A DNA stretch of 32,199 bases from Hypsibius dujardini (Eukaryota; Tardigrada; Eutardigrada; Parachela; Hypsibiidae). Where the stretch lies: positions 1 to 32,199 of the forward strand of contig LRSR01003404.1 in assembly GCA_001579985.1 (NCBI GenBank), written 5' to 3'. The notes under the pieces are model-generated. The model saw nothing but the letters and a program-made list of their open reading frames with translations. It was not told the DNA's origin and ran no database searches. The position numbers and the translations under genes are program-made. This document shows positions 10,470 to 20,804 of the stretch, piece after piece (within the stretch, counting starts at the first letter, position 1; each line of letters starts with the position of its first letter).

Positions 10470-11460
10470 CAAAAAAAACACGTCTAACTGAAACGGAACG
10501 TAAAAGAGAGGCGAATCAAACCGTGGGAGGGTAATGCTGATCGAAATTCGGATGATTATTATGTCACAATTGTACCATAAACCAATTCTAAAAATATTTG
10601 TAAATGTGATCGACTCTTTTAACATTTTAAAATACTATTAATACGTTTCGGTCAGCAAAACATAAAGACATTCCTTTTGCAACAGGAATAATATTTCATG
10701 TTTTTTAATCGTAATTAACCAAGGATAAAATAACATCTTGTTTACTATATTTCTAAAGTGTTTTGCTCTTTAAAATATTAAGGCTTTTTATATTCAATCT
10801 CCTCTTCTGTCCTGCATTTTATTCGTTATTTATTAATAAAATCGACCTTTATCGCAAAATATGTTTTGCTGCATATCGGCATAACTGGTTTGGTTCAATA
10901 ATCGGCACGATGCCTCCAGAAAGCATTCATGGGTAAGGATGACATCGCATGAGGATAGTTTTTTGTGCATTCATTCACTTATCCTGATTCACTTACCAAT
11001 TTCTCTAAGCTTTGGTTTGCCCTGTTGGGAGTTGTCCCAAGCAGCAAATCCAGACCATCCGGTAACTGCAACCAATCAGCAAGTATTCTTCGACTCATTC
11101 ATTATGAACCGAGTCGAAAACCCCCCAAAAGTCAATGCAATCACAATATTTAAAAGCATTTTCCGCGGCAATATGAATACAATTTACACGAAAGATAACA
11201 GTCGGACTAGAAGTACGTATATAATTCGTGTTAGCAAAGCGATTAATGTAATTTTGTTGCATATTGTTAGGCTTTGATATAATGAACCAGACTTGCGATG
11301 CCAGCAACGTGACATTAATGCGATCAGAATATCTATTTACTCTGTATGCATAGCGTACTCGTATCTCACCAGTAGCTGATTGTAATCGCGCTCTATTTTT
11401 CTTTACAGACACCTGACCATGTTGATGGCTGGCTAACCACATTTTATTGGGTTTTTTTAA
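10470..11460. other. Intergenic, nothing recognised
   Basis: AT-rich. I looked for the YPED and signal-peptide exons expected upstream of copy 2 and did not find them. The frames at 10939-11277 (+) and 11095-11571 (-) lack splice support. Confidence 0.4.
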
Positions 11461-11467
11461 GGCACGC

Positions 11468-11902
11468 TCATTTGTTGCCCTTACCGTAACCTCCAACAGG
11501 CATTCCTGCCAGGAAAGTCCCACGAACATGCGCACTTCCACCACGGCAGTAATATGCCGGAAAAGGAACAATAAGGGTCAGAATTAATATATACGTTTTA
11601 CGGTCCTGAAAATTATTGCTAAATTTAGGACACACAAAAATTTTTAAGCTATATTTCGGCAGTAAATGTTGACAAAAAGACATGAAGATATGAGGTCCGT
11701 GATTAAAAGTGATAGTAACGCAAACGTTTCTCTCCTTCACACACAAAAATGCCTCCTTCCTAGCCTCGCACAGAGGAAAACACGTTTGAAATACAAAAAC
11801 AAAAACCAGCCCCCTGCGGTCTGTACCATAGGAAGCTCTCCCGAATAATCCCATTGTAGAACTGATTACGAGGAAGACCACAAAAACCTGACGACTAAAC
11901 AA
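11468..11902 (-). CDS. Possible small secreted Gly/Tyr-rich peptide, two exons
   Basis: Exon 1 (11902-11827) encodes MFSRQVFVVFLVISSTMG followed by LFGRASY, a good signal peptide, and ends in phase 1 at a GT (ggtacag). Exon 2 (11505-11468) follows a pyrimidine-rich acceptor (actttcctggcag) and reads MPVGGYGKGNK then TGA; phases match, giving a 37-residue precursor. The mature part would be a short basic Gly/Tyr-rich peptide, superficially like small secreted antimicrobial or neuropeptide-like peptides of invertebrates. The donor is not strong and no second copy is present, so this model is tentative. Confidence 0.35.
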   Translation of the reverse strand: MFSRQVFVVFLVISSTMGLFGRASYGTDRRGLVFVFVFQTCFPLCEARKEAFLCVKERNVCVTITFNHGPHIFMSFCQHLLPKYSLKIFVCPKFSNNFQDRKTYILILTLIVPFPAYYCRGGSAHVRGTFLAGMPVGGYGKGNK

Positions 11903-11909
11903 ACTAGAC

Positions 11910-12560
11910 GAGAAGCTTAACGAAACCCGAAAAACGCGTTGACTGATTTATTCAAGGGCAGACTGCACCAAAGCCGTCGCTAAATGAACAAAGCTCAAGA
12001 ACACTGTTCCACTTCAAACCGAGTGGCCTGGCTGCGAACGAACGAAAACCGACAGTCACAAGTGGATAAAACGAACAACAAATGGCAATTAATCATCTAG
12101 CAATGAAGTAAACTAACTAACCATTATAATTACGGGTAGTTCCAGTCGCACGAAAAGAAACCGCGAACCAACGACCCAATGTGAATAACCAGCAGAAGAT
12201 CAAGGAACAAAACAAACACAAGGAACGATTCCAAATACAACTACGTTGATTTTCTGTCAGAGTAACTGAGTAATTTAGATACCACTATTCCTGTCAAATG
12301 GTTCATTTCCGGGACGAGTCCCAACCGACTGATTCATTGAAATTGCCCTAAAAAATACGATACGCTCGGAACATAAGACTGTGGTCGAATACATAGCCAG
12401 TTGACTAACAGTAGCAAGTTCAAGGACCCGTGGGAGTTCTGCGTAATGCACCGCATGTTGAGAAATAGACATAAAATCGTAGTCGTTTCATTACTGGTAA
12501 CACATACTAATTCCAATTTAACCGATTAGGTCCCAATGGTTTGCAAATTCAGCAAACCAT
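11910..12560. other. Intergenic downstream of copy 3, nothing recognised
   Basis: This sequence contains the 3' flank of the minus-strand lectin gene that ends at 12571. I found no further exon or RNA gene. Confidence 0.4.
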
Positions 12561-12570
12561 AACAAAACCA

Positions 12571-13871
12571 TTAAGGCGACAGTGCTGATGACGAGACACT
12601 TCTGGCCATGGTGACATACCACCAGACGCCGGTCGTTTTCTTGCGATTGTACCACCTACAAGGGAAAATTGCATGTGAGGTACCTCTGTACGGTACACGT
12701 GCGTACATTGCAACAAGCAAGATAAAAAGTAAAGGCCGTTCACACCTTGCTAGCAAAACTGCAGCAGTGAGCAAGATGACTACTACCAGTAGCGTAAGAA
12801 ACCCCGTCACCACCAAGGATGAACCTGAAATTAGAAAAACAATTTATTGACTAACGGAAAAATGATACACCAAAAACGGGATTCGAAACGAGTTAGTGTT
12901 GTTTGAATATATTTAAAAGATAATTTAAACGGCTCAAAAAAACGACTTCTGATTTGAATAAAATGAAATTTCTAATTTATTTAAAGTCACACAAAAAATT
13001 TAATATTTTTCAGTTTATTATTATTACTATTTTAAATTACTTAAATTAATTCAAATATTAGGACATTTTATTTAAAAGCCTATGTTTAATACCGAAAATA
13101 TAATTTTGTTTTTCTTTTAAATAAACTTTGACGGTGAAGTTCCATTTATTTTTTACTTAATTTAAATTCATCTACGTTCTTTCAACAATACTATAATGAG
13201 GAAGCTAGGCAATATACCCGTGTAACAGCTCCTGTGATCAATGGTGGCTGTGACTTCAGTCCGCAGTCGATCTCCATCAGGGTTTTCGTAATCGTCCTCG
13301 TCTACCTCTGGATGAGCATTGAATTAGCGTTATTACTACTGCATGGAGCGCAGTTTCCTAAAATTTTAATTGATCTCAAGGAAAGTTCTTAGAGAAGGTT
13401 CTCATACCGGCAGGACTGACTGCGAAAGGGCTGGCACAGTAGCTCTTGCGGATGCTGGAAGTCCAGTGACAGTAGCCGTCCTTAAAGACACACAGGCGGC
13501 AGTCTTCGGCGATCCGCAAATCCGCGCCTTTCGTTTTGAATGTCGGAACGGAACTGCAGCGTGGTGCCCAAGTGACGTTCCAAATGGACTGGTTCAGCAA
13601 ATTGTACAGTATTAAAAGACCGTTCCGCTGCATGGCCAGCTTCGCTGCGGAATTCCCATCGGCACTTCCGTCAAGGGACCAAAGTTTCCTGTTGTCGCAC
13701 TGACGTTGAAGGACGATTTGCCTGTCTGTCTGGAAGCTTAATGAACAGGTCCTGTTTGATGACCATAACGTTTGACCGATTGAAAGGGTGTCACCGGGTT
13801 TCATTATTACTGGCAATGTAAAAGATCCAAATATATACATATCACACTGCTTCATTACGCTTGCGGCAACA

Positions 13872-13921
<50 letters not shown>

Positions 13922-16900
13922 GAGTGTGTGTGTGTCTGTCTGGTACGTTACAATTTTACCTTCGGCCTTTGCGAATTCAGGATACATTGTGCGATTTGCC
14001 ATCGTTGCCCCACCAGACTGCCACAAACAGGTTCCGTTCTTCTGGAGACAAAGTGAACCGGTACCATCAAGTTTTAGGTCAGCACCTGCGTAGATCGACG
14101 CGTGAGTGTCCGTACTCCACACTACGCGCTTTTGGCCTGGCGGTACCGCCGGCCCTTCCTCCGGCTCGTAGATGACAGCGTTTCCATCGTGTTGCATGGT
14201 CAAAACACTCTTTGTGTGGTGACGCAATTGTTTAATGTTCGTCGACCACATGAGGCCACCATCGCAAATCCGGTAGATCACGGCTCGACCAGTGGCTTCC
14301 AGCGTTAGACGGGCTTGGTGGCGCGATGTCCAAATGGACGAGTCTTCCTTTATACTCTCCCCGGATTTAACTGAAAATACAAATCCAAAATCTGTCAATT
14401 TACGATAAGTAAAATGTGTTTAAAATTAGTTGACTCAGGCATTTGATGTACAGAAGCTTTATCGAGCCAAGTTGAGACAGCTTTCTTTTTCTCGTTCTAC
14501 GTCGTCAACAAGCGCGTAGCAATCCATCCAGACTGCCTAATCGAAAATTCAGATCAATGTAATATGCGAAAGGGCAATATCTTTACAATCTTTTTTAAAA
14601 CTCAAAATAAAATTAGTTTGAAAGTTGCATAACCCATTTTTTCAGATTTTCAAAACGGTTTATTTTCTAGCGTGAGAAGTATGTCGTTTTTTAACTTCAA
14701 ACTTTGCTCAAGGATACGAATTGACCTTATAATTCTGAAAAGTTTTACCATTTGCTGAAGAATATCATTGGAGGAAAAATGAGGTTGGGAATCAAAAAGA
14801 GTCAGGCAACCATTTTGAATGCGGGATATCAAAGAACACTTTTCTTGCAATCTGCTGCAGCCACTGTCAATTTCTCTTGCGTAATGAGAACCTAAACATC
14901 CCAAAAGTGCATTTGAAATGAAAGATTCATTAAATTCAAACAAGAAACCCCACAAGGAGCCCCGTCACCTAACTGCTTTTTCTTTCATCAGGGGTTTGAG
15001 ACCATTTTACATCCAAGCTGGCCGGGGTGCTCATAACCGCTAACTCAGACCTCAAAATAACGTTTTACTGAGTTCAAGAGCTGATGTTCATTATAATACT
15101 GTTCAATAAAGCCTTCATGCCCGCAGACACTAAAAAAACATTTTTTTAAATCGAAGAAAAAATCCCAATCAAATGGCGGTGTCGGGAGTCACCGTCTGTC
15201 TGGATGATGAGAAAATAAGTGATTGTTTTATTTATTCTTCATCAATCAATCACATCAAATTCTAGGACACAAATTGAGTATCCCATTCAAGTCAGAATGA
15301 AAAAATATCCATTTTTGTTGTTTTGGTGCATACTCCAATGATACCGTCATCCCGCGATAAGCTGTTTTGTTCACTGATGACTGTCCACTGTCCAGTTAAC
15401 AAAATTTGCCAGCAATTTTAGAAGGAGAATTAAGGGCTGAACGAAATTAAAACAATTTCAAAGGGGCATATCATAGAAACGAAAAGCAGAAATTTTGAAG
15501 CCATTAGGCTGTAGATTTTTCAGTGATTTGAATATTGAGATTCTCACGCCCTAGTCGATACTAATTTGTTTAGTTTTCATTGGAGTTCTGAATCTTGTAT
15601 AACGGTTGCATAACCTGGTAAAGAGAATCATGGGCTTTTATAAAAAAAATAGTTGGGAAAAATCAGGAAAGTGGGAACCTTTTAAAAAATGTACAAAAGA
15701 AATCTGTTTCAACTTGGCTGAATAAAGCTTCTGTACTTAATAAACCTTTATATATTGTTAGTATAAAATGCTATGATAATGGTTGCAGAAAGAATATATC
15801 GTGTACTATCAATTACTTTTTTAGCACGTAAATTGCAAAATGTTTCTGGTATCAATACAACAATTTGCCAATAAAAATCTAAATATATTAGTATATTACC
15901 TTCGTTATATTTATACAATAAAAATTTTACTGTGATCAATGCAACAGTTTTGTCCATAAAACCAAAAGATGTTAATATCTCAATGTTTACATGAAAAAGA
16001 AAATAGTTATACATTACGCTTTTTGCAATAAAATAGCCGGGCGGCTATATAATTTGCGGGCAAATAAATAGCCGTGATATCGTACATAATATTTAAATTA
16101 TGTTTTCTTAGAAATTTGATTTGGAAAATATTCTAATTACATACAATAATAATATACCGCATATTATTTATATACTAAATTATATGCCGTATACCGTATT
16201 CGGGACAGGTCACACTGCCGAACTTGGAAGGGTTCCCTTGAGATCTCCAAAGGCAGGGACCCGACGCCTTAAACAGACACAACTGCCCGGAATTTTCCAA
16301 GCGAAGCGATGCACCCGCTGTGGCCATCGAAGAGTTTGTCGATGCTTTCCAGAAAATTCTCCGTCCATCCGCAGACAGTGAAGTGAACGGAAGCCAGGCA
16401 GGGACGGCTGCATCGGCCGGTCCGTAAAGAATCAAGTTTCCGTTGGGCTGCATTTTCAGTTCATTGGCTGCGGAACCGTACGTGTTGGTTGCCATTAATG
16501 AGTGATGATCGCAAGCACGGTAGACGACCACATCGCCGTTCGCCTGGAGCGTCATGCGGATTTGACCGTTGGCCGACCAGATGGTGTCGCCGGTGAACAT
16601 GGAGGCTCCTGACCGCACTACATACGAAATGTTTTTTTGCCAATTCGCAGCTGAGTGAACGGACAATTGCTACACAAAACATTTTGCAGGCAAAATATAT
16701 TTGGCAGTTAAACTGTGACTAAGAGAAATTAATATGGTAAGATGCAGTTTTGAGGTACAATGTTTTCGCACATTAATTTAATCTGCCTTTTAAAAACTTG
16801 TGGACCTTAAATTCAATTATAAAAATAATGTATAAAATATTGATCTAATTTTAAAACAAATTTCCTTTTTCATAGTAAAATATTGTAGGATACAACTTGA

Positions 16901-17468
16901 GATGCAATGTTTTGCACATAAATTTCATGTACGTTTTCAAAATTCGAGGAACTTAAACTCAGTTTTAAAAACAGTCTATAAAAGAGCAATGCAAAGTTAA
17001 ACATATTGTTTTTAATAATAGCTAGTTATTGTTTTAACAGTTTGTTGTCTGGAAGGTTTAATTACATTTGGAAAATTGATGTCTTTACATTATAAAGCAA
17101 CGTCTAATTGTTTCAATAGCGCTGTATTGTTCATAATCATGTCTGTGGATAAACCATACTTTGCAGCTTCCCGCTCTCTGCTTTTTACTTTAATATTTAA
17201 TATGCATCATTTGATATACAATAAATGCGGCGATAATTAATGCCATTTTGGGCATACCTGTTTCTCGGAGCGGTGAACTATCTTCCGGGTAGTAGACATG
17301 CTCTTGTGCATCAGCGATAGACACAAAAACTGTATAAATTTGAGAAGATTCAGACAATTAATTAATCAGCGGTATCTCCATCTCAAACTTAGTCATTTAA
17401 TGACGGTGTACAAGTAAAACACACAGCTGGATGTCCTTACCGAGAATGACCAGTATTGGCGCAAGCAT
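12571..17468 (-). CDS. Type I membrane protein with three B-lectin domains (copy 3, complete)
   Basis: Eight exons: 17468-17441, 17329-17258, 16617-16195, 14370-13960, 13809-13408, 13307-13218, 12824-12746, 12655-12571. Total 1590 nt, 529 residues, with every junction GT-AG and in phase. Residues 1-18 (MLAPILVILVFVSIADAQ) form a signal peptide split by the first intron. HVYYPEDSSPLRETG follows. Bulb-lectin domains lie at 34-174 (C), 175-311 (B) and 312-445 (A). The sugar motif is altered in C (LQANGDVVVY, MQPNGNLILY) and intact once in B (MQHDGNAVIY). Domain A is Cys-rich (EDCRLCVF, GYCHWTSS). The linker (446-475) starts EVDEDDYENPDGD, then comes helix FLTLLVVVILLTAAVLLA and basic tail WYNRKKTTGVWWYVTMARS plus VSSSALSP. 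A cell-surface lectin or pattern receptor role is inferred. The start is the only ATG giving a signal peptide in phase. Confidence 0.87.
13872..13942. repeat. (CTGT)n microsatellite in the B-A intron of copy 3
   Basis: CTGT repeat ending in a short GT run. It occupies the same intron position as the CTGT tracts of copies 1 and 2, although the unique part of this intron has diverged. Confidence 0.95.
14448..15736. mobile_element. 1.29 kb TIR DNA transposon in the C-B intron of copy 3
   Basis: Terminal inverted repeats of about 33 bp: left gtacagaagctttatcgagc and right, reversed, gtacagaagctttattcagc, both continuing caagttga[g/a]acag. Each end is flanked by TA. Inside, the minus strand has one open stretch (14955-14650) with a His-Tyr-Ala-Arg/Cys pattern and NGCLTLFDSQ, faintly like the C-terminus of P-element/THAP-type transposases. 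I am not confident of that class. The element nearly fills the intron between the domain C and B exons. Confidence 0.7.
16740..17000. repeat. Two diverged direct repeats in an intron of copy 3
   Basis: A segment near 16750-16845 (tgaggtacaatgttttcgca ... aatgtataaaa) recurs at about 16900-16985 (tgagatgcaatgttttgcac ... agtctataaaa). The unit is about 150 bp and lies in the intron between the YPED and domain C exons. Confidence 0.55.
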
Positions 17469-18053
17469 GTCCGAGGGAAAGTTCAGGCTTCGCGATATCA
17501 ATAGAAATGTTTTTTGTCAGAAAATAAAATAGTCAGAAAAGTGAGACCCCTGAAATTGCGGATGAATTTGGCGGATCGTTATCAGGATGGCAGGAGACGT
17601 AAAGTACTTGGGTAATGAGGGTCGTCATCACAGAAACAGGTCAACAACAAACGCATTTTGACCTCGAGAAAGCCTGCTCTGATTACAATCGCTAAACAAT
17701 GCATTCACAGCGGCTGTGAGCTGATAATGATTTCTTGATTCGCTTGTCCCATTTGAGAAAACGGAGCGATTTGATCGGTGTTGTTTCAGCAGCTTGTGTC
17801 GTAAAACAAACGATTTCATCCTAAAATCTCTGAGGATTTACCTTCCCAGAAGTTTTCCAGAATATCATACAAGGCAAAATTGTTTTTCGAGATAAGGGAG
17901 GAGTGTGATAATCGCGCTATTCCTCGGTTTATCGTTCTGTTCTACTGTTCGATGCCACACTGTGCGTAACTCCGCCTCTTTGTTCCTTTTGCATTTCGCC
18001 TAGCTGTTTACGATTCGTCAAGCTTTTCTACGGCGGTTTGCCATGTTTGCTGA
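17469..18053. other. Upstream region of copy 3
   Basis: This should hold the promoter of the minus-strand lectin gene. An AT-rich stretch (attttatttt on the minus strand near 17520-17530) is the only TATA-like element noted. No gene seen. Confidence 0.3.
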
Positions 18054-18344
18054 TCCCCTACGGATAACTCGCAGACTGGATTCTAACCGAATACTATAAT
18101 AAAGCTGAAAACACCCTTGATACAGCCTGTAAATGGGCCTTTTTTGTCCAGGCTGTAATTCCGTTCAAATACAGCCTAGAATACAGCCAGGAAGAGACCA
18201 ATCTTCCGTTCGTTTGAGGACTGACTGTATTCCAGGACTGTTCTACCTCGGTACTTGTAGCACGTGTTGCTGTTTTTCAACGTGCTTTGTGACTTCTTTA
18301 TCTTTCCGGTCGTCAACTTCGTCTATCATATATTTGGATTTTAA

Positions 18345-19299
18345 AATGGCTGTCTGGGAATCTCCCGACAAAGCTTAGGTGGATCGCTTCATAACACACT
18401 TAGACGACAGTGTTGACTGTAAATTCTGTAAGAAATAATTTTTTACGAACAACCAATTGAAGTGTGCCCACTTTCATGTGAGGAAGCATGTGTCTCGCGG
18501 AGAAATCTCGCTCCAAGTGACAGACAACGGTGTCTGCCTGCCTGCCTGTCTGTCTGTCTGTCTGTCTGTCTGCATGCCTGCTTGGCTGTCTTTCTGTTTC
18601 TGTTTATGCCTGCCCGTTTGTCAGCCTGTCTGTATATCAGTAGTTGTATCTACATTCCTATTATTTTTCAGACCAAAGTGCTCAGGAAGAAACTCGAGCG
18701 ACAGGAATCTGAATTCAAATCTTTGAGCGAACAGGTTCGTTTTAAATTTCAGTCGATCTCAGTAGATGTGGTACACAATTTTATTGTTGTTTTATGCAGG
18801 TGAAGCTCGTTCTGGAACGCAATCCGAAGCATGTAAAATTGGAGAAAAAAGATTCTGTTTTGGTACGATTCTTCAGCACCAGTGTCTGTTTTTTTAGGTG
18901 TAGCGTTATAGAAATACGTTTGCATTTTCAGTTACGGATGGTGGAAAAGCCGCACGTGTCCCATGTGGTTCGTGAAGGAATGCGTCTTCTGCTGACATAG
19001 GAACAACTGCTGACCAGTGCTCTGTCTGTAAAGAACATCAATGGGACCACAATTACGCAAGTCTTAGACGACAATTTTTTGGAGATCTTGTAAAGTAAGC
19101 CGCGTGCTCTAATTGCGACAACCCTTTCGTTAATTAATCAGTATTTTATGGAATACTTGTTTGTCTGCAGATCTCGCGAGTAGTTACAACAAAGATAAAG
19201 GAAACAACAGTCTGGACCCCAAACAATTTCGAACGATTGTTGCGGGATATCTGCAGGAATGTCGCAGCAAAAACAAAAAAATAAAGAAGAAACTATAAT
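18345..19299 (+). pseudogene. Element-borne zinc-finger/coiled-coil gene with two TAG codons
   Basis: Possible exons: 18345 to about 18424 (MAVWESPDKA, TAG, VDRFITHLDDSVDCKFC), about 18461-18517 (CAHFHVRKHVSRGEISLQ then GTGACA donor), 18672-18734 (TKVLRKKLERQESEFKSLSE, a coiled coil), 18800-18862 (VKLVLERNPKHVKLEKKDS), 18932 to about 19094 (LRMVEKPHVSHVVREGMRLL, then TAG, then LSVKNINGTTITQVLDDNFL) and about 19172-19299 (LDPKQFRTIVAGYLQECRSK, Lys-rich end, TAA). Cys-x2-Cys plus the His-rich exon suggests a BED-like zinc finger split by an intron. Both TAG codons sit where CAG (Gln) would fit. No transposase catalytic core is visible. It could be a decayed accessory or captured gene; several junction phases are unresolved. 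Confidence 0.45.
18534..18612. repeat. (CTGT)n / CTGC microsatellite inside the TIR element
   Basis: CTGT tract flanked by CTGCCTGC and CTGTTTCTG variants, in a predicted intron of the element-borne gene. It is the fourth CTGT tract of the window. Confidence 0.9.
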
Positions 19300-19850
19300 C
19301 TGCGTGAGGCAGATACAGTGTGCCTTGTTAATGTTTGTCTTAAAGCTGTGGTTTTTTGCACCGAATATTTAACTGTTTTTTGAAAACAAAATGTAGTTTT
19401 GTGGCGTGATTTTATAAAAAATACTTTCTCTTTTGATTGGTCGGAACCAATGGGTTTAAAACTGGTCAGAATTGCGACTGTATTAAGCGTAGAATACAGG
19501 GTAGAAAACAGGATGGCTTACGGCGAGCTTAGAAGACTGTCCAGCCTAGAATCCTTTAAATAAACAGGGTGTTTCTCGGCTGGAACCCAGCCAAGGCATT
19601 TAGTGTTATATACAGCCTGGAAGTCATGGAACATTCCAGTCTGCGCGCGTAGCAAATTTTGACTGGATTCCAGCCTGGTTTAACAGTGCTGAAACAGCCA
19701 AGATCCAGCCGGGATCCAGTGTAGAGTTATCCGTAGGGGAATGCGATGTGTTCATGAGAATCAGTGTGATACTTTACAGTAAAGTTTGCAGTCGTCTGTT
19801 GTCCTGCTGTTTTTATCCGTCTTTTTATTGGCTGATCGAGTTGGTCAGGC

Positions 19851-20102
19851 CTAGTCGAGTTCTCCAAGGTCCGTGAGACCTTGAGCCCTCTTTCTCCCAT
19901 CGATCCCACCGCACTCATCCCTGGCTTCTGGAATTGTTTCGGAATTCTTCGAGGCCTTCGCGGAGATCATTCTCTGCGTGTCGTCACCTTGTTCCCGAAC
20001 TGCCAGCTTCCTGCCAGATTTCTCTGTTGATTCTCCCAGTGCGTCACAGGAGCACATTTGGGATGATTTGCAGAGGGCGAACGCAGAATGCATACCCTGC
20101 AT
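19851..20102 (-). CDS. Hypothetical exon, 83 codons
   Basis: Open minus-strand segment after a possible acceptor (aaaaatgcag). It is rich in charged residues (STEKSGRKLAVREQGDD, EARDECGGIDGRKRAQG) and ends LTDLGELD then TAG. The composition looks more protein-like than the surrounding frames, but I recognise no domain and found no partner exon. Confidence 0.25.
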   Translation of the reverse strand: MQGMHSAFALCKSSQMCSCDALGESTEKSGRKLAVREQGDDTQRMISAKASKNSETIPEARDECGGIDGRKRAQGLTDLGELD

Positions 20103-20109
20103 TTTTAAA

Positions 20110-20800
20110 ATTTAAAAAATGTTGGTCATGGTTTCATCTTTCAATGTTTTCCGGAATTTGGAATTTTGTCAAAAACAAATTCCCGAGGCCACAGCGGTAA
20201 AATTTCAACAAAAGATCATTCTTCAGTAATGCTGTACTAATTTCAGAAAAATAAAGCTGAGGTATTTTGCATTCCCTTTCTGAAAATATTCCTACATCAG
20301 GGTGAAAATGTGGACCAGTCCTATATTTTTTCAGGAGTGCTGTTACAATAATAACCGATACGGGCGAACAGGCCCCTTCCAATGCATTATGACTTTTCTT
20401 AAAAATATGTCCGGTGCACTTATCAAATCGATTCTGAACTAGAGTGCGGCAGTTCTGATGGTGAAAACATATGTCAATACCAAATTGTTTCGTTTAGTTA
20501 TTCGACCGAAAATACGAAGGTATTTGTTGGTTTCTGTCATCAAATTATTAGGAGATACTGCCAAATACTTACGGAAATGCTCTTGTTCGCTAAATGTGAG
20601 GGTGTTTCACACAGGCTTTTACTACACGAGAACTGGCCATCACAGTTATATCCGTTTTTCTAAATACACATCTTACTTTGTGAGTTCTCTGAAAGTTCTG
20701 AATGAAAGGAGCGAAAAGGGAACATACTCGGCTTCTACAAACGTAATGGGCAATGTATCAGAAACAGTTTCTTCTCACATCTCCTGCCGCCGGCCCATCA
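20110..20800. other. Intergenic, nothing firm
   Basis: A 133-codon frame on the plus strand (20458-20859) runs across the tail exon of lectin copy 4 on the other strand. It has no recognisable domain, so I treat it as incidental. Confidence 0.35.
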
Positions 20801-20804
20801 TTGC

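Larger units (their letters stand above)
18054..19740. mobile_element. 1.69 kb TIR element carrying an intron-containing gene
   Basis: Perfect 17-bp terminal inverted repeats (tccccta-cggataactc) at 18054-18070 and 19724-19740, continuing imperfectly to ACTGGAT. Both subterminal regions hold many copies of cagcctg or its complement and of ctgtattc/gaatacag-type words. No clear target-site duplication was seen. The interior carries the split gene described separately and a CTGT microsatellite. It resembles a DNA transposon with structured subterminal repeats, but I do not recognise the superfamily. Confidence 0.65.

Noticed and set aside
11095-11571. 158-codon minus-strand frame
   Set aside because: It overlaps the second exon of the proposed small peptide in another frame and has no recognisable domain. 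Neither is proven.
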